Shown here: positions 23,889 to 37,380 of the stretch, in pieces
Position numbering within the stretch: the stretch's first letter is position 1
Layout: each line of letters opens with the position of its first letter
NCBI RefSeq assembly: GCF_963966145.1
Contig: NC_091054.1
Location: 8,804,001-8,868,000 of the forward strand
Length of the DNA: 64,000 bases
DNA from: Tenebrio molitor
Taxonomy: Eukaryota; Arthropoda; Insecta; Coleoptera; Tenebrionidae
Reading direction: 5' to 3'
Made by a program: the position numbers and the translations under genes
The notes under the pieces: model-generated
Seen by the model: the letters and a program-made list of their open reading frames with translations, nothing else
Databases searched by the model: none
Told to the model about the DNA's origin: nothing

Positions 23889-24461
23889 CTCCGAGAAGGG
23901 ATAATCCAGACTGCCGAACGCGTCCTTCTCGTAGTCGCCGTACTTGGTCTCCCACAGTTTATCCTTGATCTCGAAGTTGCACAGATGGTTGCACCTGTCG
24001 AGCAGCCCCCCCTCCTGGCACTTCTCCATCTCCTCGACCTGCCTGACGAAGCTGCAGCGTCTCTCCAGTCTGCCGTCGCCCTCGGGGATGAGGATCTGGG
24101 GCAGCTGGAGCGACGGCGACGACAACACGTGGTTCTCGACGAGGGTGCATGGCGGCGGGGGATGGCTCTGCACCGGGATGGATATCGACGGGCTCTCCTT
24201 GAGGCGGCTCTTGGGCGGCTCCTTCAAGTGGTAGTTCGAGGCGCTGTGTCTGCGCTCGTGGGGCCCCTGGGGCGGTCGCAGTGCCCCCCTCTCGACGCGG
24301 GACAGTTTCGGCCCGGCCGCATCGTCAGTGTAGTTGTGGTACTGTTTCGGCTGGTGTTGCTTGAGCTCCTTCTGGCTCTTCAGCTGCTGCAGCTGCTTCT
24401 GACGTTGGCGTTGACGGGCTTGGCGTGAAGCGAGAGAAGCGCCCCCTGCTGCCGCGTACAT
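23889..24461 (-). CDS. Candidate alternative first exon (1a) of the membrane gene
   Basis: An ATG at 24461 opens 191 codons ending at a phase-0 donor GAG|GTGATT; without splicing the frame stops at 23841. It is low-complexity and Gln/Arg-rich at first (SRQARQRQRQKQLQQLK), then has a proline-rich linker (PVQSHPPPPC) and a Cys-containing, more conserved-looking end (EGGLLDRCNHLCNFEIKDKLW). Joined to 18013 the predicted protein would be 465 aa with a long cytosolic N-terminus. GC-rich sequence just upstream (24471-24545, GGGCGG-type boxes) is compatible with a promoter. The splice to 18013 is inferred from phase only. Confidence 0.55.
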
Positions 24462-27400
24462 AGTCTTAATGTTGGAGGGGGTGGGGCGTGACGAGGGCGG
24501 GGCCCATTATCGAACCGGGGAAGGAGTGGGGACGGGTGGGTGCGTCTCTACTTGCCGGGGGATTTGTACTGAGGTGTAGGCGAACTGACGAGATGTGATT
24601 GTTATCGGTTAAATTTCACCATATGTCTGCGATAATTGATTCAGCGGGGGATTGTACCGGGCCGGCTTGAGTTTGACTTTGGTGTGCTTGAGCACCTTGA
24701 ACCGCAACATCTCATTTAAAAAATTGTTCAACAAATTCAACATTGTTCTCTAACAGTCGCTAAAAAATCCTACAAAATATTTCATTCGCTTACAAAATAT
24801 ACTATCGATAATAAGAAACAATTCGTCGCTACTACTCTATCCATTTGACTATGTCGTATAGGTAACAGTTAATAACAGTTAATTCGGCGTTTATAACTAA
24901 CATTAGGCGTGTCTCTCGTTATTACAGTTATCACTAATAATAGATTTGATAATATTGTCTTTTTATTTTGCGCGGGCCGTCCGTTTCGTATTGCTTTGTC
25001 GAATTGTAATATTGTTTCCTCTCGTCCAATAATAATGAACACATTGTCTCGGAGAGGGGGGAAGGTCGTTCAACGTTTGGTTACTCGAATGATGGGCGGG
25101 GCTAAATTAGACGGGAACCGGGGCGGCAAATTCAAATCCATCAGGACAGTACTATGGAAAACGGTCAACGAAAAGGGAAGCAAAGGTGGCCCAAGTAGTG
25201 ATCATGACGGCTCTGAAAACAAGACACATTTTTCAAATACACTGCACATGCACGAATCAGAGAAAAGGCTCCCGTCGATGATGCTCTTTCAATCATCTGA
25301 CGATTCAAATTAGGTTAATTTGATCGCGAGGGACGTCTCCCGGGAACGATAAAATTAAATAAAGCTTGACGTGAATCTTTGTGTTTAAAAGCTTCACAGC
25401 CGTAATGGAAACGATTCAAGAGACGGTGTTTGCGCTTAATGCTCTTGCTTCTTTCGCCGATTATTCGTCGAGTACCTCCTCGTTTTAGGGGCGAGCTGGG
25501 GTAAGTGTTTGTCATTAATATCGCGAAATGGGGGACGTTCGAAAAACTCGAAACATTGTTCCGCTCCGAGCCTCACCGTTACACCAACCAAAAATGTGAC
25601 TCGGACCGCCGACAGATGTCTTTCTTCCTCCCGTTCGCCGAAAGTCCCTCATTTGCGAATGGGGTAATTCCGATCACCATCCTCAATATTATTTTTTTAG
25701 ACGATCACTTTTGCCGATTTCTCCCCCAATTCAGACCGACGTGTGCAATATTGAATATTTATCGTGGACGAAAATGTGCGGATATTTATCATTCCGGTGT
25801 ATAAATTCCATTCTCACGGTCGGCAAGTGCCCCCGACGGACCAATAACGACTTGTAAGCATGATAACTTATGATAATGCGAATCTACCATAAAAAAAACT
25901 AATAGACCCGTCCCGAATTTGATACTATCTGTGCATGGCGATCCGTCTTTGTACGTGTTTACACAGAAAACACGCGTTATACGCGCACAAATGTGATTCG
26001 TGTCATCGTTCCATCACCCATCCCCAAACATATCAATTCCGTATTGACACGACGGTGTCGCAAATAAGAGAAAATAAGAAAATCACCGCCGCCGGAGCGA
26101 TTTGTATTCGCCGCGACGTGTGCAGGAGGGGGAGGGGAGAGATTCGATTTCCTCGACGGCCCTGCATGTGTTCGCGTCCTGACCCGGTGCCCTTTGACAT
26201 TCCTCCCGGACCGCGGCGGCTTCCGGTCAGCGAGAACAAGCCGCGGCGCGATCTGGGGCTCCGGGTGCACCGCCGGTTGCCTAACAATGACGCGATCGAC
26301 GCGCCCTCGAACCTCCAAAACGGGTGATGCTCCCGCGTATCAAACACACCCTTTTAAGGGAACTGTTGCATGATTGTGGGCGCGCACGCGACTCCGAATT
26401 GTGCCGCGGAACTCCCGCTAATTAAAATTAATATTTCAAGTGGGATGATCCGGCTAGGGTCGACGTCAAGGTCGACAGATCGAAAATTGATGAAAATCGG
26501 ACGTTTTGCAGTCGACTTAATGAATATTGCAGCGAGCGTGCCGCCTCGACTCGTCGAGAAAAATTTCTTGCTCGTGAATTCTTCAAAGCGACAATTGCCC
26601 GTGAAATGTTTATTTACAAGGAACCAAAACACCTGGTATGCAAAATTCGGGACCAAATCGATTGGCCAAGGTCGGCGAGGAGGCGAGAATTTCGAACGTA
26701 ATGTCCGAGACACACGTCATTTTTAGTACCGATTCGGTCGCGTGACGGCGCTGCAATCTCTCGCAACTGGAACGGTATATGTATTTGTGGCTGCGTCAAA
26801 ACTGTCAAATTCGATAGAGTTTCGTGACTGGGTTGACATATTCGAAAGGAATAAATTCTTGCATAATGGGGAACAGGAGAGCACATCCGTTTTACTGATC
26901 AGCTCGAAAATCCGTCAAGGTGTCGTGACGAACTACTTAACTTTCCGGTCTATTCACGTTCGCGACTTAATAGAAAACTGGAATAAATACACGAAGTCTA
27001 CGACTGGTCGGGGAAACTTCCACCCTTGCGTAAATGCGAGGCTGTAAACACCGCGGCACGTCCGACAACGTCGAGATCTAATTAGACAGTTCATTTCGGC
27101 GGTTTTTTACAGTTCTGGAAGCACGTCTTCCCAACAAAACAACCGCCCTGCCTCTGACTTTTCCTCGACGTTGCTCTTCCCCAAAGCAAATAAATAGATA
27201 CACTTATTTCGAGAGAGTTGTTAGCTGATTACAGCCGGCTTGTTAATTCCAGTCCCGAGGCTTGTTGACACTCGCAATATTAAAGCGCCCTCTGGTTAGG
27301 CGCGGAAAGTATCACGTTCGCAAGGTATACACGAGACACACGTCTCGCGCAAACATCCACCGACAATGCAAACACGAAGTGCACGCTCGCCTCATCAAGG

Positions 27401-30400
27401 CGGATTGTCTGGGTCGCACGAATTTTCGAAAAAACCGCGGCGCGTGGCGCTGCAGTCGCATCTCACCTACGGTACTCGGACGCCCCGGGTACTAAAGCAG
27501 CGTCGACGGGCGCGATCGAGCTTGTTTAAACTCGATTAAAACGCCATCGTCGACCCATCAGACAGACGTCGAGAGGGCGAGCGGCTCACAAACTCGAATC
27601 CAATTATACGAGGGACGAATTAAGATCGAATTTATTATTCGCGAGCGGTTAGTTACGCATCATAATATGCGGCGCCCCAGGCAACCATTTACACCCTCAC
27701 GCCCCAAAAGGATTTTTATTTAGCGAACATCTACCACAAAGAGATTTTTTTCACCGAGCAAAACCGTCCCCGAACCACCAGCCTTTTTCGGGGGCGTACA
27801 TGCCAAGTTTAAACCGTTTGATTGGCGCCTCCCGGTGGGACCCCGAGTCAAATTTTCGACTCCTAATCAAGATTAATGGACAGTTTTTTTTGGTGGGCAG
27901 GTGATCGATCAAAATTTATTACGCAGCTCCGGACTTCCCCGGACGGAGGCGTTCTCGTCCATTGACAATGTTTAATTCCAGGAGCGCGTGTCTGGTCCAA
28001 TTATGTCCATTAATAATGCACGTATTCGTCCGTTTAGTAAATTTTATCAAGGGCTGACCCAGTTCGGCGGCGGCGAATTTTACTCCGTCCCACACCACGT
28101 ATTGTGCTCGCTCGTAAAAGTTATTGTTTTGTACTTGCGCACTTATCAAATATTTAACAGCCAGAAGGGACGAAGAAACGTCAATATTTGTGGGAAATGA
28201 TCGACGAGAGCGGCGCGATTACGTTATTAGAGGGAAAAACCGGCCGACAGCTATGCTAATCTGGCGCAGCGGGCTTAATCGGGGTAATGGCGACCCCCCG
28301 GATGCCACAAAATATGTTAATTGCCGGCAAGAATCAAAGGATAAAGGGACAATGGATCTCTTCTTTAAACGCAAACGTTTCCACGAAATCTCCACCCTTT
28401 TCGGGCGGCTTCATGCATGACGGAACCCGCCTAGAAATCATCACGACCTGCACGTCTCGAATAGTTTGCGACGTGGAGGTGGACATCGGAAACGTGCCGC
28501 TTTTTGCTCGACTGTCGCAAAGAAAGGGCCAAATCTAATTGTCCGTCGGTCTGAGAACTTCGGGGGAGTCCCGCGGCGTCTAACCTTAAAATTAGTCGCT
28601 CGAGCAACTGGTGGCGCCGACAAACTTTTTATTGTCCCATTCGGCTTTTTACCCCTCATAAAACACGGAAACTGGCAAAGCCGGACAACGGAGGCCGTGA
28701 AACTTTATGTAGCGGACTCGACATGATACATCCCGTCGTAAAATGTTTCGGGAATCGGCCATTACACCGATGCAAACTCCACGACGGTGGCAAATTTTAC
28801 GCGCGACATGCTCTAGACGTTAACAGGGAAATTGGATTAAGACGAAAGTGTTTGTCAGTTTTCGGGTCGCAACGCCAAAACAACCACATAAATTTGTGAC
28901 ACTCGAAATGGACTCCTTCGGGGACAACCGCCGACTTCGACAACCACTTTTTACTTACACAGTTTTTGATTTAGTGACTTACACTCGCCGGTTTGGCAGC
29001 ACTGTTTGTTCCACACAATAAAACTACGTGTCCACGTCTGATATCATCTTTATTTGCTTTTTATTAAATTACAAAATGGCGGATGCGCCGGGAATAATTA
29101 AAAATAAATATTTGCATTATTCAAAGTGTCTCTCTCGTTAGATTAAATCTAAAAACTGAACAGAGATCTGTATCTGTTCAAAAGTCCCTAGCGACAAAGT
29201 TACTAAGTGCAAAAAGTCACTAGATCATGGAGGATATGAATCGAAGTGTCATTCGCTGTGACAGGTGTTGTATCAGTCAGAGTGCGTCCCCGGAAGGAAG
29301 AATTTACGCTGCGGTTGTTATCAATATGGAAATTGGGTCAAACAAAACTAATTCCAATTACGATTCTCAATAATTCTGTCACCGGAGGCGATAAAGCATC
29401 ATCGTTCCGTGTAAATAAACCGGCGCAATAATTCAAAAATGCGAGGGATGATCGATGCGATTCCTGTTGTGCGTGTGGTGAATTGCCAAAATTATATATG
29501 AAGAAAAAAATCAGCGAGCAAACGACAAAACCGCAGTCCCCTCCTACGACACGTGTATTGTGTGTTGCAAACCCACAAGGGGGGACAAATCTGGTGGACA
29601 GTTTCAATGAAAAAATCATAATAAAACGCGACGAAATTTTAGTGGAAGATAAAAACGATGATGTACGGCCGGTGGTGTCCATCCGTGAGACTCCCGTAAA
29701 AGAATCCCGGGATCGATTGTGAGAATTGTTGCGTCGGGAAAATCGGCAAGATGAATAAATTACACGGCCAACTCGGCCCTGATTTATAACCGATTTTTGT
29801 TGATTTATGGCGGCGCAATGTGACATTAATGAACGCGAGCGCCAACCTTTGCGCGGCTGTCATAAAAGCGAGAAGAAAAAAAAAACAATCCCGATTACGA
29901 CAGGAAAATCAGACAGTGATGAACAATGCCTTCCTGACTAAACAAATTTTTACTGCGGATCGCAAATCAGACGGAAAACTGGCGCACGTCGACTGATGGC
30001 GATCCGATTTGAGCGATCGGCGAAGAGGTCCCGCTTGACGGATCCGTAACGGATGTCGCCTCCGCAAATGAACAAGCGTTACGTTTTTCGGGTACGAAGA
30101 TTTCGTGTATTTGGCGGCGATACGATCGACACGAACCGCCGTGACATGCGAACAATTCCGCTGACCTATCGCCGCCGCAGATCGAGGAACAGCGCGACGT
30201 CCACCGTCGGAATCGGGCGACGACGCTAAAAGGCCGAAACGTCGATAAACTGGCTGTTAATTGCGGCGACGATCGACTCCCGCTCACGTGACGAGTCGAA
30301 ATCCCGCACCGTCGAAAAAAAATTCGACGCTTGTTTGTAAACGTCATCGCCATCGATGTCAGTTCGATAAAGCAGGACACTGCAAAGTGGACCGGCGACA

Positions 30401-33400
30401 CCTCACTAATAACTAAATCGATACCGCCCCCGGTGGGCGCGCCCCCCACGGGGACTGTTTATGCCGTGACATATGCCGAGCAAAGTCGAAAGCGGTGTCG
30501 AATGATGCGATTCCACCTGACCGGCACGGGACGAAGATGGACACCGGAGTCGCCCGGATCGGGTAGTATTTCTTAATTTCGCGACGGGGGCGGTGTCGAA
30601 TTCTCGAAATGTCGCAGGACGTAAAGGTGGAGATGAGCAGGTCCTCGACAACAATAAAAAATGTCTCGAATGGAGCAATCCCAAAAGTCCGAACATATCA
30701 AAAACCGGAATTCTTCAGCGAGTCCTTCAGTGTCAAAGCGACCCGATTGCATAAATGCAGCCGAGGAGGCGGAAGCGAATGGGGGGCTCTAATTTATGCA
30801 TTAGACGGGCGTTTTGTGGCTGAAATTATCGAACGGGCAGTTCGCACACCGGCATGGTTTATTGAAACGAAACGAAATATTGACGACGTAATGGGGCCCT
30901 CAGTCCATCGTAAATTACTTTACGAACTTTATCTCTACGAGGAGAAAACTGTGTAAAAATTTCGGTCCGACGATTGATTCGTTCCGGGGAAACCCCGACC
31001 GAACAAACAACTTATCTGGGGAAATAAATTGCATCTGAAAGAGGTCGCCTTATCAGCGCAAGGGTTAAGCTAGGTTAAGCGTAAGTAGCACGGCCGTTTA
31101 ACTCCACGTTGTAAAAATGTGGAGGTGAGAGAGTTTACGGTTAACAGGAGCCAAACTCGTAAAATTGTCGACGAAATATGTGCCTCACGAAAACAGGTGG
31201 AAGGAAAAATATCAGAATTCCATTAGGAATACTCGGAGACATGATTACATTGTCGATAATATCCACCTGGATGTGGTAGAGGGAGTTTTAATGTGGATTA
31301 ATAAAAAACAAACTAGCACAGTTCAATAAACATCGAATTGGATGTATCGCTGTTTGTTGTGGTAATTTTAAAATCGATGGGTTGAAATCGTTGACTTTTC
31401 ATATCGTGGTAGCCCGCAGCGCAGCCTTGCTGAATATTTCATGTACTGATTGTATTATTACAAAGTTGAAACTTGAAACGATTTGCTTCGGTTAAAATGC
31501 ACCCGACAAATAAGTCACGACGTAACCTACGGCTATGGCGTGCACTCGTGCAGCCGGTCCTGCTTTGCAGGAAAAGAAATGCACCGGTGCAGTTGTCTTT
31601 AAGGGCCGGCGGTTCGAAATCCGCGGTGAGCGGCCGACGCTGGCGCCACCTCTCGCGCAAGAGTTCGGAACAGTCGAGTCGTCAGTATGAAAATAGCCTC
31701 GGCCGGTTTTTAATTATGGCGCTTCCGGTGTATCCGGAAGCCGGCTGTGCGTTATTTGTCGGTCTCTTTAACGCCGCAATATCCGGCCCGAAGAGGCGGC
31801 GGACGGCGTGGCAGTGACAGGTCGGTGGCGGTGACGCGGGTCGCGATTTCGAAAAATTAACAAAGAACCGAGGTCAGTTCGGAATGCGGGGTCTTTGTGG
31901 CGTGGTCGGTGCACTCGGAAGGACGTTGCGTGCCGCACAAGTAAATTAGGCGATTACGCAGGATCACGATAAAATTGTGAAGGGACTCGGATAATAAACG
32001 AATTACTTTCGGGGGGAAATGTCGAAAGGGAAGTAATATTGCGGCCATAAAGAGTGAATGGCGAGCTTGAGGGAGATAAGTAATGGAATTGTGACTGAGA
32101 TAAGTTGGTTTGCCAGTCGAGACTAAATAAAATCAGAAAGTTTCACTTTTATTAAATTGATTACGCTCGAATTTATTCAAATTCTGACTTTCGCAGTTCG
32201 GTAGCGATAAAAACGTTTACAAAAAAATTTATCGACGCCGGGACACACGATTTCACATAATAAACTACAATTACGTGAGGTATAGAACGTTCAAAAATAT
32301 TGCGGTCGGTCAAGTGACCGCTTTTGTTTCCGCTAACGCGTGGTTCAACTATCATTTATTCAGTGAACAAACAATAGTGTGAATTATGTGAGGTTATGTT
32401 ATCTGCAGTCAAAACGTGACAACTTAACAGACGACCTGCAGAAAGAAAATGACGGCTTCCTTCACCACACATTTTTTTGAACGTTCGATATATTTATTTG
32501 TATGTTGTAATTTTACGTAATCAAAAATATTATATTTCAGACTTTTTGTAATTGTGCCAGAAAATGCCTTCAGCGAACAAGCAGTTGTGTGGATTATTTC
32601 TTTTGCAAAAACAGTTCTTTTTAAATTAATCAATTGTTTAATTTACAACGAAATGGTGATCAAAGTGAGGTTACGTATCTGAAGAAAATGTCAAAACGTG
32701 TCTAGTAAAAAGATGGTCTAGAGTCTGCGACCTGCGTTTGTAAAAAAGAAAGAAAACCACGGCCTTCTTGACCACACATTTTTTTTTTTTGAACGGTCGA
32801 TATATTGTATGTTGCAATTTTATGTAATAGTAAATATTATATTTGTGTTTGTGTAAAATATGCTCTGTAGCTCTGAATCAATGTACTGTTTTGGGGAGTC
32901 ATTCAGACGTAGCTTTACAAAGTACTCTAACGTATTCTCTTAGGTGCTGTCAAGATGACAATACGGACTGTACGCAGCGCCGACGGTTAAATAATGAACT
33001 AGTCGAATTTCCATGTCTTACCTTAGTTTTTGTCAATGGCAGATATCAAGAGGAGTCGTGGGAATAGTGTGAGGTGACGGTAGTCGGGGCCCCCCCAAAA
33101 GGGGAAACCCGAATTCTCTTCTTTGCATCTGGGAAAACGCCGAGCGAGGAGTTGAGATGGTTGGGTTGCAATAAAATTGTGAGGTTATGATGTTTTTGAA
33201 AGGTGGCGCTAGTAGTGGACAAGTGTCGACAAATTTTGCGTCGGATCTCGATGAAAATGAAACCGTCAGAGTCGATGAATTTTTCAAAGGTGCAAAAAAT
33301 CTCGAGGCAAAGTTAGCAAGTTGATGAGAGTCGCGTTAATGAGAATGTTAAATAACGATTTTAATTAATCTCGCTTTGGGCATGATCAAAACACGTAACG

Positions 33401-35520
33401 ACGTTCGTCGGATTAATCGGAGATGGAAAAACACGAGTACCGGTGAGAAAATCCGCCACCTGATTGGACGAGGTAATAAATTTTAATTATGATTTGAGAA
33501 CAAAAGCGTTTCGCCGATTCAATTAAGCCGAAAGAAAACAAAACGGTGTCGCAACACAAAAGCCCCGATCGAGATTTGGCGAAAATCCAGAACCGTAATC
33601 AATTTGGATGCGTAACCAGCTTGTTGGATTCCGTACGTGTGCGCTTTTACACTTCATGAATTCTGCATCGATAAGTTACGTGATTGGAAAATATCATCCG
33701 TCTGGAAAAACACACCGGGGAAAAATCGAATTTTCCCCCTTCGACGGGAAAAGGAAAAGCCGCCGACTTGTGCCGTAAAACGTGTGTATTAATCAAATTG
33801 CATCGCAAACCCACCTCTGACCCAGTTTCAAACCGCCCTCTTCGCCCTCCTTGTGGTAAAAACTCTCAAGCAGGCACTTGACGACGACGTTGACGATGCA
33901 TAAAGCTCGAAACGTCCACTCTATTTAATAAGCACTCGCCGTACGCGATACTCCTGTTTCCGGTCGCGAGTCCGGGGGAAAAACAAAAACGGGAAAAAAT
34001 TCGCGCCGCTTCCCTGCCCTGCAACAAGTCGGAGTGTGGCGGTCGGAGGCGGCGAAACGGGGACGCGATTATGACCGAGCCCGGTTACAGACTGGAGGCG
34101 GTTTACGGTGTGACGGTGGGGGCGCTCTCGCGAAATTAAGCGAATTTACCCGACCGGATGCAATTTTTCCGATATCTACAGGTGCCACGGACAGGGGCGG
34201 ACTCACCGCCACCGATATCGATGCCGTTAGACGACGATTTTTTTCTTCGGCCTTAATCACCCCACCATAGACCCGATGTTCGTCTGCTTGGCCTTGGAAG
34301 ATGCGTGGGAGGCGGCGCCGCCTCCGATGCGCTTTAACGAGTGTCGCCTTTCAATGAGCGCCCGTCAAACGCACGATCCTTGCTTATTCATTAACGGAAC
34401 CAAGCGAAATCTCCAATTTTCCGATGACATTCGACAGCATCCACAGGTGCCCAATGCGCGCCAAATTTGAAAAAAACCCGTCAAAAATCTTCTCCATTCC
34501 GGACGCGCACCTTCGACACTTCGACTTGTCGTGCTTTTATTTCTTCCATTTCATGGTGATTTATCTTCGTCTTTCCGCTCGAACGCGCCCTTGCGAGAGC
34601 GCCCGGAGCCTGGAACCCGACGCGCGACACCCACCCGGACCAAATTCATTGCCGCCATAACACGCCGAGTGAAAATAAACCCGGCGACATTCATTTTGAT
34701 ACGTCCGCGCCGCCCCCGCCGCCTTTCTCCTCGTCATCTGCAACTCTGGTGGCCACATCTTCGACGCGAATTAAACCAGAGTTAGGGGTGATAGTCTTCC
34801 CGAGTTGTGTTCCAATTTGGTCGGTAATGTGTTCGAGCCGCGAGGCATTTCCTATTAAGGCCGACTTTCATTGACTTTGCGATCAAATTTATTGTGGAAT
34901 TTAAACGGATGTAATTTTGAATCTCGCGCTAATAGACCGGAGCGCTAATCGAATTCGGAAGCAATTAAGTCGTAGAGGACTTCGAAGGAACGTCAGAGTG
35001 CGTGGCAGGATCGCAGTCGATGCGAACGGAAATTCGAAATAGACTTTGGAAAATCGACGGCGTTTGAAAAAAACCGGGAAAAACGGGCGACAGTCGTTTG
35101 TCCGCCAAACGTCAGATACGTCAAATCCGCCTGCGTCGCTGCCTCCGGAAATTGTCTTTTTTTGCTCATTAGTCGGCAGAATTGGATTTTGCGGCGGCGT
35201 TGCACCCGCTTCGGTTGAAGCCGTTTAAGTGACGGCCAAATCGGAAGTCATTTCCATCCTCGGTCGCTCTATACAGTCGATATCTTAATAAAAATCGTCC
35301 GACGTCACCAACTTAATAAAAACCAACGACTATTGGCTAGAGACGAGCTCGGCCGGACAAATACCAACCTAATAAATATTTAACGAAATCCCTACGGCCG
35401 CCGCATAACACGTGTTGCTTTTTTCTCTGTGTATGTGTGCGACGTCATCAATTAAACGCTCCCGCACGTCCCAATTCCCCTGATTCGATCAGTGTCCCGA
35501 TCACGTGACCCCGCCACCTC
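24462..35520. other. Gene-poor, GC-richer block
   Basis: About 11 kb in which I can support no gene. Frames of 60-160 codons are frequent but have no motifs, no codon structure, and overlap on both strands as expected of GC-rich noncoding DNA. It contains a degenerate tandem duplication at 32340-32845 and two perfect copies of TGAGGTTATG (32389 and 33180). It may be regulatory DNA or a long intron of a gene beyond the window. Confidence 0.5.
32340..32845. repeat. Degenerate tandem duplication
   Basis: Two imperfect direct copies, with a period of about 230-300 bp. Each has TTCAGYGAACAARCA, GTGAGGTTAYGT, TCAAAACGTG, GACCTGC, CCACACATTTTTTT and GAACGKTCGATATAT in the same order, ending in TAATATTATATTT-like sequence. 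No coding signal. Confidence 0.7.
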
Positions 35521-36128
35521 TGGAATACAGGGTGTCGCGCATAATAACTATTCAAATCATTCTTTCTTTCCCTTCCAAGAATTGACTTCTAATGAAGTTG
35601 GGGACGCAATAGTTGGAATAAATGCAAAATCGATTAAATTTATACTACACTGTGTCCAACTTTTCAATATTTGTCGGAATAACTATAAACCCATCTCTAT
35701 AATTCTCGTTGGTTTCGGCGAAGTAGTTCAAAGGCAGACTACCAATTACTTTGAAAGGTGGAATCTTTTTAGTTCATCTCAATTTGGCTTCGATATCGAC
35801 AAACTTGAGAATAAATCGACTTATTTCTTTAATTACTGGTTTCTCTCATAAAAGTTAATATCTTGATGTGATTTATACAGTACATATATCTAAAAAGACT
35901 TCTTCAAAGACGGATTTAAAACTCATATTAGCAGACAGCTCTTCCATTTTTATCTGACAGATGTCACAGTTTTATCGTCATAAATTTGACATTATTTAAT
36001 TTATAAAACATGTGTTTATTTCAACCACTGCAGCTTCAGAAACATACATTTTTTACAATTTGAGGACGCTTTTCAGATGTGTCCATCCTGTAAAATGCAT
36101 TTTACAAGGCACTTGTTCGCAGTGTATA

Positions 36129-36913
36129 TTATAATCGATTCACGATGAATGTGGATAAGGGGTGGCTATGACATCTAGTAACATTGTTGGTAGTAGTACA
36201 GAACAAATAAAATTCCCTAATAGAAATTGATAGCTTTCGTGTTAGGTTAGGTTGATTTCAATTAAGATCCCTACATTTATGTGACGGAAACGGTAACATC
36301 GTTGCCAGCTTGTACGTATTTCGAGTTGAATTAGTGCCACCTTCACTTTACAGGCCATGCTGTTGTAAGTTTGGCAACATTGCAAGTAGTCCGGCTCTAG
36401 TTTGTGTTAATATATTTACGTTTCTTGAATTGGCTAAAACAGAACAAAGTTTTATGCTAAGTTCCTGTTTTGGTCATTTTAAGGGTACATAGTCAACTCC
36501 AAATCGTTTTAGCGGGTAAGATAAAAAGAAATGAATATTCTGGTCCAATACATGATTTAAATGATCCAAAATTAAAGTAGGTATCTAAGATAATTTGTTT
36601 TATGTATCAGAGAATTGAGACTATTAACTGAGTCTAATGTAGGAGTCGGATTAACAAAGGATACCTCTGCTGCAATCGAAAGAAGCACAACTGTTTTAGT
36701 CGATTTAGTTTCATATTCTCTTCAACGGTTGGGGATTAGTTTTAGTTATGTCTATGTTAGGTAAATTTCAGACTGACAATTTAGAAAAAAGATTTGGTCA
36801 CAATCATGTCATTTTTCTGACAGGAAAAAATATAAAATTGAGTCAGTTTATCCAACACGATAAAAATAAATCACAGCCACCCCTTATCCACATTCATCGT
36901 GAATCGATTATAA
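36129..36913. mobile_element. Non-autonomous element with 39-bp perfect terminal inverted repeats
   Basis: A 39-bp sequence beginning TTATAATCGATTCACGATGA at 36129-36167 is repeated exactly in inverse at 36875-36913. The 785-bp interior has no intact ORF. Its right terminus abuts another inverted-repeat element (36911-37234) that inserted at the terminal TA. Perfect arms suggest recent mobility or strong constraint. Confidence 0.85.
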
Positions 36914-37234
36914 AGTTCATTCAAAAATCAAAAAACCACCACCTGTTGCTTTAGGTTGGTAAAATTTAAAAAACCCTAGGTAGATATTTTTTCATACTAT
37001 GTTGGTAACTATAAATTATTACATTTATTTGATTCAAAATAAAATTCAATTGCTTTGAATTTCGTTCATATTGTTTTATTAGCAGCACAGCATGCCCAGA
37101 AAAACAAGACACTTAATAAACATTTAACCTCAAAATTACAAGTCTCACCAAATTTTACACTAGACAGTGTTACCGATAGTAATTATCGAGGAAAATGCGA
37201 CGTTGGTGGTTTTTTGATTTTTGAATGGACTTTA
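36911..37234. mobile_element. MITE family A, copy 1
   Basis: About 320 bp flanked by TA. The arms AAGTTCATTCAAAAATCAAA and the inverse of AAGTCCATTCAAAAATCAAA are followed by ACCACC. An inverted, longer copy lies at 54210-54575. Short size, TA target and no transposase mark it as a Tc1/mariner-type MITE. Confidence 0.85.
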
Positions 37235-37380
37235 GCTCTATTTAGGAATCCGGCAGCAATTCGTAAGGCTGGTTGTATATTACATGTCGACTTTCAAACT
37301 AATTTCTGTATTGGCAAAGTTTTGAAAAGGAAATAAACGTTTACTTCTAATGTATAAAAGTGTGATTGTTTTAAAAGCTA

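Noticed and set aside
23865..24428. 187-codon plus-strand frame opposite exon 1a
   Set aside because: Leu/Val-rich antisense shadow of the Gln/Pro-rich minus-strand exon.
31550..31640. Possible tRNA (GGTTCGAAATCC resembles a B box)
   Set aside because: No matching A box, and no cloverleaf with proper acceptor and anticodon stems could be formed.
37055..37336. 93-codon frame with a near-identical partner at 54135-54431
   Set aside because: The shared peptide comes from the MITE family A sequence itself. The frames extend into different flanks and have no protein features.
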